From contig JAKTNV010000006.1 in NCBI GenBank assembly GCA_022747635.1, positions 62,759,090 through 62,823,089 of the forward strand: a stretch of 64,000 nucleotides of DNA, in the 5' to 3' direction. A program made the translations under genes and the position numbers. How positions within the stretch are numbered: position 1 is the stretch's first letter; each line of letters begins with the position of its first letter. The stretch is from Hetaerina americana. Taxonomy: Eukaryota > Arthropoda > Insecta > Odonata > Calopterygidae. Under the pieces are notes generated by a model. The model was given only the letters and a program-made list of their open reading frames with translations, ran no database searches and was not told the origin of the DNA. Below, one piece after another: positions 32,570 through 43,799 of the stretch.

Positions 32570-33000
32570 AAAAATTTCGGCAACAATTTTTCCTGTCGTG
32601 TGCACAAAGTGCTGAATTCAGACCATCAGTTAAGCGTGTGCATGATCAAAAACTGTATTGGCATAATAAGACAATGCATATAATTATCACTGAAAATTTG
32701 GTGATCAGAAAGATTGGCGCTAAACTCGACCCTAAGGTCTTGACGGACGACCATGAGCAAAGTCGAGTGGCTGCTTGCGAAAACCTTCTGCAACGCGTTG
32801 AAGAAGAACCCCAGCAGCGACTTGATACCAGCCTATTTCCTATTCCCAAAAGTGAAACCCTCTCTCAAAGGACACACTCACTGGACCCTAAGTACGGTCA
32901 AAGAAGCTTGCACGCGTATCCTTAAGATCCTTCCGAAATCCGCCTACCAGAGATCCTCCAAGTCATGGAGAAGCCGTTAAATGAAGACGAAAAAACTTGA
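32570..33000 (+). pseudogene. Internally deleted mariner relic, same family as 6,895-7,425
   Basis: The first part reads VIRKIGAKLDPKVLTDDHEQ with RVAACENLLQRVEEEPQQ after it, the typical end of the mariner DNA-binding region. It then jumps to a segment with DLIPAYFLFPKVKPSLKG and KILPKSAYQ, the region around and after the third catalytic Asp, in another frame. The third Asp position now reads Ala-Tyr. Everything carrying the first two Asp residues is missing. The deletion joint differs from the related copy at 6.9-7.4 kb, so the two lost their cores independently. Confidence 0.72.
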
Positions 33001-33720
33001 GCTCGTAGTTTTAAAGAGCTTGCTCTTAGTTACTTAATGAAACTCGAGCTAAGTACGAGGTTTATGCCTGCATAGACTATACAACTATAGGTATTGCTCA
33101 TAGGAAAGTACACAATTTTAAGGGCTCAACTATTCCCAAGTTTATATTCACGGAATAGAAAACTCTATATCATATTCAATATCCCGGAATGTATAAAAAT
33201 TGGAAAGTAATAAAGTCAATATCTTATGCAGAATGAATTTCAGTACCCTTTTTACACCTTTTTACTTACTTTTGGCTCTCCGATTTCACCCTACCATCTA
33301 TCATGCAGCTCTGATAAAAGAGTGGGAAGACGCAATGACGGGGAAACGTAATCCAATTAGCTGCTATTACTAATAACCTGGTAGCTGGTGAAGAGGACAG
33401 ATTGGGTGGAGGATTGCTATACACTAATAGCATCTATTGGTGCTTTGATTTGTTTACGCAATTTACCATAGACGTATTTCCTACGCTTAAACAGATAATG
33501 GTAGGATTGCACGGAGTATAATTGAAATGGAGTGATCTTCCTCTTAGATAATTTTCGGGGTGTATCAGTAATTACTGTAACTATTGATTACAACCGATAT
33601 CTCCATCCATATGTTCAGTTAAGATGTAGATAATCTATTACTAATAATTTGGATAATGTCACTGCATAAATAATCTTATCCCTATAAATGTCATAGAGTG
33701 AAACAGAATAGTAAACTGTA

Positions 33721-34473
33721 CGAGGGTCATCCGGAAAGTAGTACCCGATCGTGAAATAAAGACACAAAAGTAAATATTAACAAACATAAAAAATTTTATT
33801 TGAAAGAGGATACTTTAAACTACTTCTCAACATAATCTCCAAGCAAATTAAGGCATTTGTCATAACGTGTGACAAGTTTCTGTATTCCTGCTGCATAGTC
33901 CTTCGCCGCCAGCTCATTGAGATACGCGAGGGACCCATCTTGCACAAATTTTTGCATAATGCAGATGGTGTTTAACAATTTCATGAACAATTGTTCGAGA
34001 AACATTGGGAAAATGCTCACAGATGTCATCAATTGTGACGCGCCGATCGTTCCTCACGAATTCGTCAACTGAGCTCACCAGTTGGTCTGTAATGACAGAC
34101 GGTCTCTCCGAACGCTCATCGTCGTGTGTGTTCCCCCTCCCCATGTTGAAGTTGCGACACCACCGCCGAACAGACGACTCGTCCATTACATTGTCTCCAT
34201 ACACCTCCTTTAATTGGCGATGAATATCACATGGGCGAACGTTTCTTGCATTGAGGAATTTAATCACTGCCCTCACTTCACAACTGGCGGCGTTCTCAAT
34301 TTTTTTAAACATTGTAAACAATCACAGAAACAACACAGGCAATGCTAGCGTCACGCAACTTGGCTCAGAGAAGGCAGACAAGCCACTGAAGCTATCTGAC
34401 CTCGTCCAGCGGCTACTCGCGTCGTCAGCACTTCATGCGGCACGAACGGGTACTACTTTCCGGATGACCCTCG
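33721..34473 (-). mobile_element. Mariner-derived miniature element with matching TIRs
   Basis: Terminal inverted repeats of 33 bases (33,721-33,753 and 34,441-34,473), beginning CGAGGGTCATCCGGAAAG, differ at a single position and are flanked by TA on both sides. The 753-base length compares with about 1.3 kb for an autonomous mariner. Inside, the N-terminal 135 codons of a SETMAR-like mariner transposase are open on the minus strand. A short C-terminal piece (GIQKLVTRYDKCLN, then GDYVEK) remains in another frame, and the whole catalytic core is missing. It is a classic internal-deletion derivative that could be mobilised in trans if a full-length relative exists. Confidence 0.9.
33914..34321 (-). 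CDS. Truncated SETMAR-like mariner transposase, DNA-binding domain only
   Basis: An open frame of 135 codons begins MFTMFKKIENAASCEVR and continues through a first helix-turn-helix (FLNARNVRPCDIHRQL), the linker DDERSERPSV, and a second helix-turn-helix-like stretch ending IVHEIVKHHLHY and CARWVPR. The frame ends three codons after WVPR. No catalytic Asp is present. The start is the first Met in the frame and lies about 120 bases inside the TIR, as in full-length relatives. If expressed, the product could bind TIRs without cutting and so interfere with transposition. That is inference; no promoter evidence is visible. Confidence 0.7.
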   Translation of the reverse strand: MFTMFKKIENAASCEVRAVIKFLNARNVRPCDIHRQLKEVYGDNVMDESSVRRWCRNFNMGRGNTHDDERSERPSVITDQLVSSVDEFVRNDRRVTIDDICEHFPNVSRTIVHEIVKHHLHYAKICARWVPRVSQ

Positions 34474-34977
34474 TATATTTAAACTGTGAACGTAGACGAC
34501 ACTTAGACTGTATAATAAAACATTATTCAATGAAGATGTAAAGTGTCTAAGAAATTTATGAGGCCGAAGCCGGAAAACTCAGAATATTAATACATAAGAA
34601 ACGTTTACTCCTCGAATAAGAGCTTTCTGGAAGACTGAGCCAGTCTAAAGGCGAACGACAGGTATTCTAGACAGCTGACTGTATTTAAGGGTCGGATGAA
34701 TTTGAATTTTATACAGAGATCCAATATTAGGCAATAGTTTCCAGGATTTCAGTACCCGGATTGGATTAATAGAACACAAAGTTTTAACGCCAACTGCTAA
34801 CGTAAACATTGCTCATTGTTTGAAATTACTTCGGTTTTTGGGCAACTAAGTCTTTATAGGCATATTATGCATATGATATAAATTTAGTTTCAAGTTCAAA
34901 AGGTGTTTATTTATCCAAGCAGTCGTGCATAGTTTTGACAGTAACAATGCTAACAGTAATGTTTTTATAAATTATAA

Positions 34978-35048
34978 CAATACATCTGACAAGGAAGCCT
35001 TGTTATAGGCAATGTGTCTATAACAGGGCTTCCTTGTCAGTTGTATTG
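34978..35048. repeat. Long hairpin, 31-base arms
   Basis: Arms 34,978-35,008 and 35,018-35,048 pair with two mismatches around a 9-base loop (core TGACAAGGAAGCC). It looks like a pre-miRNA-sized hairpin or a foldback mutation. No flanking element was identified. Confidence 0.8.
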
Positions 35049-35159
35049 ATTGTATTTAGTTTCACCAATTTTCATGCTTTTAACTTTTGTCTGAACCGAA
35101 AAAAAGGAATACTTTCACATCTCAGAAAAAAATAACGTCTCATTCGATTCCACCATTGG

Positions 35160-35670
35160 CAATTTAATTGCCATATTGCGATTCCCCATCCTCGGCAAGC
35201 CCTCACATTCGGCTCATGCCATACTCACCAAGTAAGACACCACTGGATTTTATACCATTCCCAGGCTCATTTTATTTCTTCTGTTTCGCTCGCTCTTAAA
35301 TCCTCATAACCCACCCACACTCTCAAGGTACTCAGTGAAAGCCATGTCTTTCATCGCACGCCTCAACGCCGAGGGAAAGGAGCAGAAGGGCGACGAACGT
35401 GTCGTTCCGTGCGTCTCACCGGCCGTCTCCCCCATTCTCCACCCTCCTCCAACCGCCGACACACAACCCTTCCGGCTTCCCGGCGCTCCTCGAAATCCTT
35501 GGGCGGTTCACGAGGGGACCAAGAAGTCGGATCATCCCGGCCGCCCACTCCAAGACCCCGCGCCAAGATATTATCCGCGCAGTTTCTTCAATCCTTCTTT
35601 TACGACCCACGTCCAACTCTATTGCATAAGTCACCTTCAGCCGTCTCACGATTTGAATAGGATATAGCCT
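35160..35670. other. GC-elevated, C-rich segment
   Basis: ORFs in all frames on both strands are proline/arginine/serine-rich and uninformative. No homology was recognised. Confidence 0.4.
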
Positions 35671-36895
35671 CACATCTTCGGAAATATTTCTCTTGTGTAT
35701 GACCAAACATCAAAGTGCTCTCATACGAGAGCATTTTGCTCAGCTCCCCCCGGTCAAATGATATTAGTAAAATACTAAGGCGGCTAGAAAAAGCTAAAGA
35801 GAGATCCTTTAGATAGTTACACTTGGTAATTTAGACCAAACTTTGCCATTTTTTTGCGGGTTTTTTTCCGAATTTTATAATCAAGTTAATCTCTTGAAAA
35901 ATAACCAAATTACCACCTCTTGTAAAATATAGTCTAGATTCTACACATAAGTATTTGCTCCAGATTACGAAGCATAATGGACCCAAAAAATTGCGATTTA
36001 TGAGAATTTTCGCCAATTCAAATTTAGAGCTCTTTATACTAAGAGATACGACGAAGAAATATGTTCATAAGTATTCTTAATAAGAAGGAGAAAACAATGA
36101 AATGAACTTTTGCAGGAGAGTATCCTCATATGTACTTTATATAACTCTAAATGTGCATACATGAATTTTATATAATTCTAAAAAATATCTGACTCTCAAA
36201 ATGAAAGCCAACCTTTCAAACTTTAAATGAAGGAATAGGAAAACTTATGAATTCCAACATACGAACGAAGGCTTATTTGAAGCAAATTTTTTCAAAAATC
36301 TTTAGAAATAAAAAAGTATTTCTGGAGATTGTTGGAAAAATTCGATTAAAATAGACCTTTGTTCGATAAGATGGCATTCATAAGTTTTCCTATTTCTGCA
36401 TTATGGTTTTAGGCTCCACTATTTGACAATCTTATATAAAATAAGAAGAAACACGTTCTATTCCAGAGATTTGTATTGGTACCAAGTATGGAAAAAACAT
36501 AATATTGGTATGTATTTCGTGGGAAACCATGCTGCTATTTGAATTGGTATTAAACTATAATAACACTTATTTCCACAAATAGGATTGCTTAAAATATTTT
36601 TCCAATTCCAACAGCTCTTATTAAAATATTGTTTTAATATTCACACAGGAATGCGACAAATAAAATAAATAATTGCATACTGAATCAAAAAAATATTATG
36701 AAAGCAGCTTCTAATAAATACTCATCACTCAAAACTAATTTAAACTTTATAAATAATGCAAAGTCTTAAAGAGACTGTTTTTGTCTCTTGGTACTGTTTG
36801 GGAATAATATCAAGGCACATTCCTCGCAAGTAATGTATTCACAGATAATTTTCTAATAAATAAAAACAACCAAATGGGCACCATTATTATTCTTA
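35671..36895. other. AT-rich DNA without recognisable features
   Basis: No element or gene signal was identified. Confidence 0.55.
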
Positions 36896-36899
36896 CTTT

Positions 36900-37400
36900 C
36901 GGTAATCCACCGGTTAAGGTAGGTTTTTGCATGGGCACAAGCTTTGAAAGAGTACAGCCACAATTCCTTTATGTCTCCTCACAAAATGTAACCTGACACC
37001 CAAAATTACAACAAGCCCCTCTTCAAATTTGCATCCTTCAAATTCAAATCCTTTCCTGCCCCTTTCTTGCTAGCCTAACATTCTCCCCTCAATCACAGTT
37101 TTTAACATCCTCTTGTCAATCACAATACTCCATATCCATTTATTCTGCCTCCTTTGGATTTCTTCCAAAATATCCTCTCCTCCCCCACCATGCCTAGTAC
37201 TTCCTCATTTGTTTTACTTTACGCACACTTCTCCTTTTCCTTTTAACCACGCTTTCTCCACACACACCTTTCAAAAGACTCCAATTCACGCCTATCGTAT
37301 TATTTGAATGACCCTATTATCGCGCCTTACAAAACCACACTATCAACGCTTAGACGAGATCGGCACGATACAAACATTCCAGAACATTTTTGATCTTCCA
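36900..37400 (-). pseudogene. Antisense RTE relic with recognisable 3' end
   Basis: On the minus strand this ends with CCTACCTTAACCGGTGGATTACC (36,903-36,925), almost the same terminus as RTE copies 1 and 2. Upstream are degraded matches to the segment encoding FEMWVWRRMEK, NEEVLGMVGEE and the IEGRMLG block. Frames are destroyed by indels. The element is 5'-truncated near 37,400. Confidence 0.78.
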
Positions 37401-38254
37401 TAAAAATTCTAGGATCCCAAAACTTCAGCAAAAACAAAATAAATTTCTAAATTTTCAAGCACGCAGCCACCCTGAAATGATTTATCCCTACAGGAGTGCA
37501 TTCCTATGTAGTTTTAAAGATTAAATTGTTATAATCCAAACAATGACATGAGGACAAACGATATACCGAATTTATATTAGATCTTTTCTTCCTGAAGGTG
37601 ATGTGCATTCAATTTTACTTTGTGAGAAAATATATTACAATTGTAGTACATGATTCATCATATATTATATAATACAAAGAATCACAGACAATCAATAGAA
37701 CATACAATTACAGACAATATTTTTCGTATACCATAATGATATGATCTTCATAATATACAATTGAATTATAAATTAAAAATTCATAAATGGAGTACTCATT
37801 TGGTCCTGCTAATCCAGTCAGTTCAGGCATGACAGCAGGTGCCATCTAAACAAAAATGATAAGTGCGGCAGTTATAAAGCTACATACATATATTCTATCA
37901 CGTTTTGTTCGAAGGCCTAATCTATTCCGTATAATAGCCGGTCATTTATCTTCCTTTCACAGCATTTAACGACTGAAATATTCTTAAATCTTTAGGTATT
38001 TCATTAAAAATTAGAGGTATACTAACATCCAATTTTCTTTTGCCTTGATTTGTATTGAATTTAATTAAAATTAAAACATTAATAGCTTTACACTGATTTT
38101 AATAGACTTGACTCATTATATTTCCAGGGAATCCACATCAAAACAAAGCGTTCTCATAAAATCAATCGGTAGAAGAGATTAGATTCTTAAATTATCACGA
38201 GTATTTATCTTCTAAAACCTCAGCATTTCTCTCAATCATTTCACTCCATATCTG

Positions 38255-39260
38255 GGTGAGAAATGAACCCTTCTCTGTACGCATTTCCGCACAATACTAA
38301 CGTCCCCGGAGACTTTCCATTTTTTTTCGATCCAAACCTTTTCCTATCACCTCGCGGGTCTGCAAAAGCCCTTACGTCCGTCCCCAAGGATCATTCCCAT
38401 TTCCCCGCCCAGGTACCACCCTACCATTATCACTTCCCCTTTAAAACATTTCCCACAACCCCCTCCCAGTTAGTGCTACGACAATCCCCGCGACCAATCC
38501 CCTTAGCCCTCCCCTGAAGCGTCGTTTTTCTAGGGCGACGCCATGAAGACGATGGGTTGGATAGAGAGAGAGAGAGAGAAAGGGAGAGGAAAGGGAATCC
38601 GGGGGAGGAAAGAGCACCGCGAAGGCCTATAGGGTGTCGAGCAGAGCCGGGGGGCGGGCGACGGAGACGGAGGGTGCGAGGGCTCCTCCGGCGGGAGTGA
38701 TGCCGGAATGTCGCGGTTGAATTAATTTAGTCCCGAGGAGCGCAGAGGATGGCGGGAGGCAAGACCGTGTGGAGGAAGGAGGGGATAAGTGAGTGTGAAT
38801 GCGGAAAAGGAGGTTGGGTTGGGTGGCCGGGGGGGGGATTCGGCGTGAGTTCACGTCTTTCTAAGGAATAGGGGGAGGGGGAGTGAAGGTAGGTGGGGGT
38901 GAGGGGTGGGGAACGTAAGAGGGCCCGCTTCTTTTCGTCTGGTTAAGGGAAACAATGGGAAGAAAGAGGATTCTGAGTGAAAGGGGGGATTAAGGCAGCG
39001 GGGGTTACTGAATGAAGCGAGTGGGGAGATCGAAATTCAAATTCCTTCCCACCCGACATGCGCTCCTCCTCTCCAACACCGCCACCTCTCCACCCTCCAC
39101 CTCCAACGTTTCTTCGTCACTTCCCCATTCCCTCTTCATTCTCTTCCTCCTCTGCCTTCATCCTCTCTTTTTCTCCTGTGAGCTAACTACCACATCCGCT
39201 AACCCGGCCCCCTCTCCTTCACCCGCTCCCCCAAGGCCCTCCGATCCTTAATTGAGGGTA
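38255..39260. other. GC-rich domain with alternating strand composition
   Basis: C/T-rich at 38,260-38,515, then G/A-rich at 38,540-39,030 including a (GA)n run at 38,563-38,580 and a G9 run near 38,830, then C/T-rich again at 39,040-39,245. CpG is frequent around 38,620-38,760. This is the strongest CpG-rich block in the window. It may mark a promoter or first exon of a gene lying outside or diffusely within the window; no ORF supports that. Confidence 0.5.
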
Positions 39261-40134
39261 GCGAAAAATAAATACCGGGTCGAGAGTGCAAGTATCATTA
39301 ATCCAAGAGCGTCCAGTGCAGTCCGGCCCTTATGAATAAGCCCGTGTTTGGCTGGAGTAGATGAGCCTCACGGAAGTTTTTAAATCTTGTCTTCTGGGTA
39401 ACTTGGTGAAGCCTTTATTAAGAGAATGCGGTTCCAGAGGAGAGCACTTCCATCAAAAGCAAAGAGAAATTTTTAAATAGGGCAGGATGAGTGAAATAAA
39501 ACAGAGAAAATGAAGTGAGGTCTTATGAAAGGTTTACTTATGCACCGAGTCTGGATATGAATATTGTTGTATTCCTTCGGGTTTCGTTAACTTCTACTCA
39601 TTTTTTGGTGAAAGGAAAAGGCCACGGATGTAATCTTGACTTAAAATAGTATCAGTTGATTTTTATGTTACTATTCTATGGTTGCATTTTTCTTAATCAT
39701 TTTACGTTTAGTGATTTTTTAAATGCTTAATCATCACAAAGTTCGCTCAATAAATTCCAATATTATTATTTTAAATGCAAGCTGAAGCATTTGCCGGAGA
39801 GATACTACATATTCCTCGAAGTATTTTTATTTTTTTTCAATTAACTCGCAGGCAAACAAGCTTGAATTTTTTTCCGTTTAATGTGTTTGATTAACATCGA
39901 TTTTCTCTATACAAAAAAAAGGTTCATTGATTATTTCTGAAATCATGTTTTCTCCCCTCTAACAGAAATAATGAGGCTTTACAGCGAGCCAAGAAAGGAA
40001 TATGCAGTCTAGAACGAATTTAAGGATAAGGTTACAAATCATTAGAAAAAAGAAGACAATTCTAAGCTTAAATTAGTTTAAATTTTTTTTTTTAATTTCT
40101 AATATCCTGTTTCTGAATCAGTCTAATTATCGCT

Positions 40135-40610
40135 TCATCATCATCATCATCATCAGTATTTCAATCCTAGGATTAGTTTACTGCAGCCCTCCAATCTACT
40201 CTATTTAATGTCAATGCCCTCAATCCTTGATACCCTCTCTGTTTTACGTCGTTGGTAATTTGTCATATGCACGTCTATAGACCTTCCTCGTGGAATCTTC
40301 CTTTCTATATTTCCTTCTATTATTTTCCTAATCAATCCATTGTGCCTCAATGTCTGTCCAATCCATCTTTTTCTTCTTTGCCGTAGAGTTCTCCACATGG
40401 TCCTATCCTCCTCTGCTCTTCTATATACTTCCTCGTTCGTTACTTTCTCTGTCCATCTAATATTTGGCATTCTCTTCGAGCACCATGCTTCAAAGGTTTC
40501 TATTCTTCGCTGGTCCACTTTTACATTGTCCCAAGTCTCGGAACCATAGAGAGACATGCTCCACACAAAAGTCTTTGACGAAATCTTTCCCTATTTCCCT
40601 ACTTAGGTTC
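40135..40610 (-). pseudogene. RTE/BovB-like LINE relic, C-terminal domain and 3' tail
   Basis: The minus-strand frame of 121 codons contains MSLYGSETW, RRIETFEAWCSKRM, RWTEKVTNEEV and GNIERK, the C-terminal signature of RTE/BovB-type LINEs. It matches the RTE copies in layout but belongs to a more distant lineage (WTEKVTNEEV against WTEKKTNEEV, with a Cys-containing AWCSKR). It ends near a (GATGAT)n tail at 40,136-40,154, a typical RTE/BovB 3' terminus. The sequence between here and the RT relic at 41.4-42.0 kb is longer than expected, so an AT-rich insertion is likely. Confidence 0.8.
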
Positions 40611-41429
40611 TTAGGTTCAATTATCAGTTATGCATGAAAATGCCAGCTACTCGTATATTTCTTCCAGAAAGATACTAAATATCTTATGGCACCGTTTTCT
40701 TTTTCCTTCCGATATGAAAAATTAATACTCAACTAAGTTAGAGGGTATAATTACAGTAAACGATCAAAATTAGTGTACCGTTTGATGGTTTCTCACAGGA
40801 AGTTTAACGCATTCCTATTTGAAATTAATCATTAATAGCAAATTTGTAATTTAAATTTATATATTTAACTCCACTGTTTCTACACACACACACAGTCAGT
40901 GTGTACATGCTAAATGTTAAGATTAAGTTTCATATTTTACAAAGAACTTTCAAAGCACCTTGGATCTAGCACTATTTAAAAAATATTTTTTTACATTTTT
41001 CTTTCAAAAGAGATTCCTTTCAAATATGTGAATTCCGAAAAGGCAAGACGTTCAACGTCTTTCAGAGATCGCTACGAAACCAGAGACTTCTCGTGTGCAT
41101 CCATTCTCAGAAATAAGATTTATTTCTTGTTCTTTCTTTTGCATATTTACCTCCAGCATCATATGAGATCGATGAATATATTTTTCTATCCAACCCTTCT
41201 CATCTTAACAACATACTTCATTTATATCTCTTCTCATTAATTTGTTCTTTTATGTTCAACTCAAATGTCCTACAGATGTATAAATTTGAAACACTGATTT
41301 TTATAGCTTATCCCGTCATTCGAGATATTGTATTGTTTATTTGTATTATTAGAAGACGAAGAGAAATAGGGTTATTTTTCTCAAATTCCTCCTTTTTTGC
41401 GTAAACCATCTTTCAAAATTTTGACTGAA

Positions 41430-41990
41430 TGTCCTTCCGTTGCATATAGGCGACCATTTTTTTAAGCTGTTGCCTTTAGTCCCAATATATTAAAAGATAT
41501 ATTTTCTTTAATTAAGATACAGCGATGTCGTTCGTATCAGCAATATAATTCGTACACAACTCATCTGGAGAGTTTTGTATTTTCTTCCATCTCGATAAGT
41601 TCCTCCTTGTGTTATCCGTAATCAAGGGTGAGGAAGAACATCCCTACTTTATTCCGTATTTTAGCTCCTCTACTATCACTCAGATACCGGCTTCATTTTA
41701 CAAAGCCTGTATCAATCTACTGTTTCTCATTCCAATTTTCTTGGAGCTATGTAGTATTAAGCTCGTGTCTACGACGTCGAAAGCCTTCTCCAAATCCACA
41801 CGGGCAAAATGTCCTGCTGTTCTTTTTGGAAAACTTCTCTGGAATAGGAGCAAGAGTACTTTATCTTGCTTCTTTGTTTCTTCTATATGCAAATTTGTCG
41901 TCTACTGAAGTCTTCCGGATTCCTCTCCACTGTTTGCTAGATTGTACTTCCCTAGGTCTTCAAGTCATGGGTCATTAGGCTCATTTTATG
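41430..41990 (-). pseudogene. RTE/BovB-like LINE relic, reverse transcriptase fragment
   Basis: The minus strand encodes ARVDLEKAFDVVDTSLIL and KKIGMRNSRLIQAL, corresponding to the LEKAFDRVD block of RTE/BovB RT. A degraded YIADTNDIA-like string at about 41,530-41,560 stands where YADDTA is expected. Orientation and order fit the C-terminal relic at 40,135-40,610, so both probably derive from one insertion. Confidence 0.65.
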
Positions 41991-41999
41991 AATATTTTT

Positions 42000-43485
42000 T
42001 ACATTTGTCAGTATTTTTCTTGTTCGATTTATGTGAATAAGTTCCTGGATAAATCTAACCTCTCCATGCCATTCAGTGTCCATTTCATCAATTTCTTATT
42101 TTGAATTTTATTTTCGCTAATTCAGATTGTATTCCCTAAACCGTGAAAAGTGTTTCAGCTTATAGAAGCTGCATTCCACATTTCTTTAATCAAACTACTA
42201 TTTTCTTTGTCCTAATTCAAACAGTTTTTTCAACAATCCTCACTCAGCTACTCCTAGCTTTAAGAAAATGTTACTCCTCATTCTTGGTACAATTTCAAAA
42301 ATTTTGGTAGCTTCTATTACGTATTTTTTTTCACCTAATTTTTTTTCCTTTAGCAATCAGTGTTGAACCACTGTTGATTAAAAGTAGTGAGAAATTTACA
42401 ACATTATTTTAACCGACCATACCTATTTTATGTAGTTACGTCATTCTTCTGTTAAGACCAGAGACTAAATTAAACAATCTAAAAGTAATTTATAAAGTGA
42501 AATTTTGATACCCAATCGAATTAAGTTCTTTCCAATAGGAGAGTACGGAAAGATGCTTCAGTCAAATGATTCAGGAAAAATTCAGGTTACGTCTCCATTT
42601 CACTCAATTCTGGAAGACTTGCATTAAAAAGAAGCAAAATCCACATGCGAAAACAGATCTTAAAACGTTCATGTCTGTTTTTTTCTAAATGTTTATGTCT
42701 CCGCATATTAAATTCTCTGGAAATAGACAAACTAGTCTTGAGAATTGACATATAGTTACCAACTACGAAATATCGGATAGTACGTTTTGCACTGATTACA
42801 CCACACTCGTGACCTTTTGCTGATTGTCTTATGAGGAGTGGGAAAACAAGACTATTTTTGTAAAATTGTTGTATTGTTATAACCATGAAAGAGTTAAAAT
42901 CTTATGCTATAAAAATTAATGCATAATTATATTTTGTAGACACCTGAAACATGAAGTTTACAAATGAAAATTTTAATGACCGTTAGTTTTCTCCAGTTTG
43001 CGTTTAATTTATTGGCGAGTTTTCTTCGATTTTATTTTTCACCAGTGTTTAAATGTAACAAATAAAAAATCTTACCGTGATTTGAACTCTATCAATGAAG
43101 AATAGTTTAGTGCCGGGAATGTCCACGCATAAAAGTACATTAGATTCATCGAAAATGATGGCAACCTAGGTGTATCACAAAGTATTGGTCAAAATATTTG
43201 CTTACCAATTGTATTTGTAACAGCATCAGAGGTTTGGGCATAAAATATTTGCTTCTGTCTGCGATCTCCCTCAATGTCGATGAATGAATATTTTAATATT
43301 TACCAAATACTGTATTTTACGAAAAATTTAGGCATTGCCGACAGTAACGGATATTACCGAGATACGAAATATATAAATGTATTTAATATATAAAAATATA
43401 AAAATCTATAAAAATATATAAAAATATATATTGTTTATATATTACAAATATATAAAATTATACATTTTCATATAATTATGGTTTA
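42000..43485. other. AT-rich DNA without recognisable features
   Basis: No recognisable gene or element was identified. Confidence 0.55.
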
Positions 43486-43494
43486 TGGTTTTTC

Positions 43495-43625
43495 AGGAAG
43501 ATCTGGTACCCGAAAAAGCACATAGCTTGGGTGGAGCTGTAGGCACCCAGAGTGCCTTTCCCGTGAATACGGGCCCCTCCGGTCAGCAGTCCAACGTTCT
43601 ACTCCCAGGACTACCACGACCGACA
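43495..43625 (-). repeat. tRNA-derived SINE-like unit
   Basis: Read on the minus strand, about 43,620-43,560 reads TAGTCCTGGGAGTAGAACG, then TTGGACTGCTGACCGGAGG, then GGCCCGTATTCACGGG. This aligns with a tRNA D-arm (A-box region), an anticodon arm and a degraded B-box/T-arm. A non-tRNA body follows to about 43,495. On the plus strand the tRNA-like head abuts a (TA)n/(TG)n microsatellite. It is not a functional tRNA because acceptor pairing and the T-loop are not intact. Confidence 0.5.
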
Positions 43626-43792
<167 letters not shown>

Positions 43793-43799
43793 CTCCCAA

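Noticed and set aside
35335..35706. Several roughly 100-codon ORFs on both strands
   Set aside because: GC-rich DNA with few stop codons. All frames are open at once, which argues against a specific coding frame.
43560..43620. Functional tRNA gene on the minus strand
   Set aside because: The D-arm and anticodon arm are tRNA-like but the T-arm and acceptor stem do not pair properly. A SINE head is more likely.
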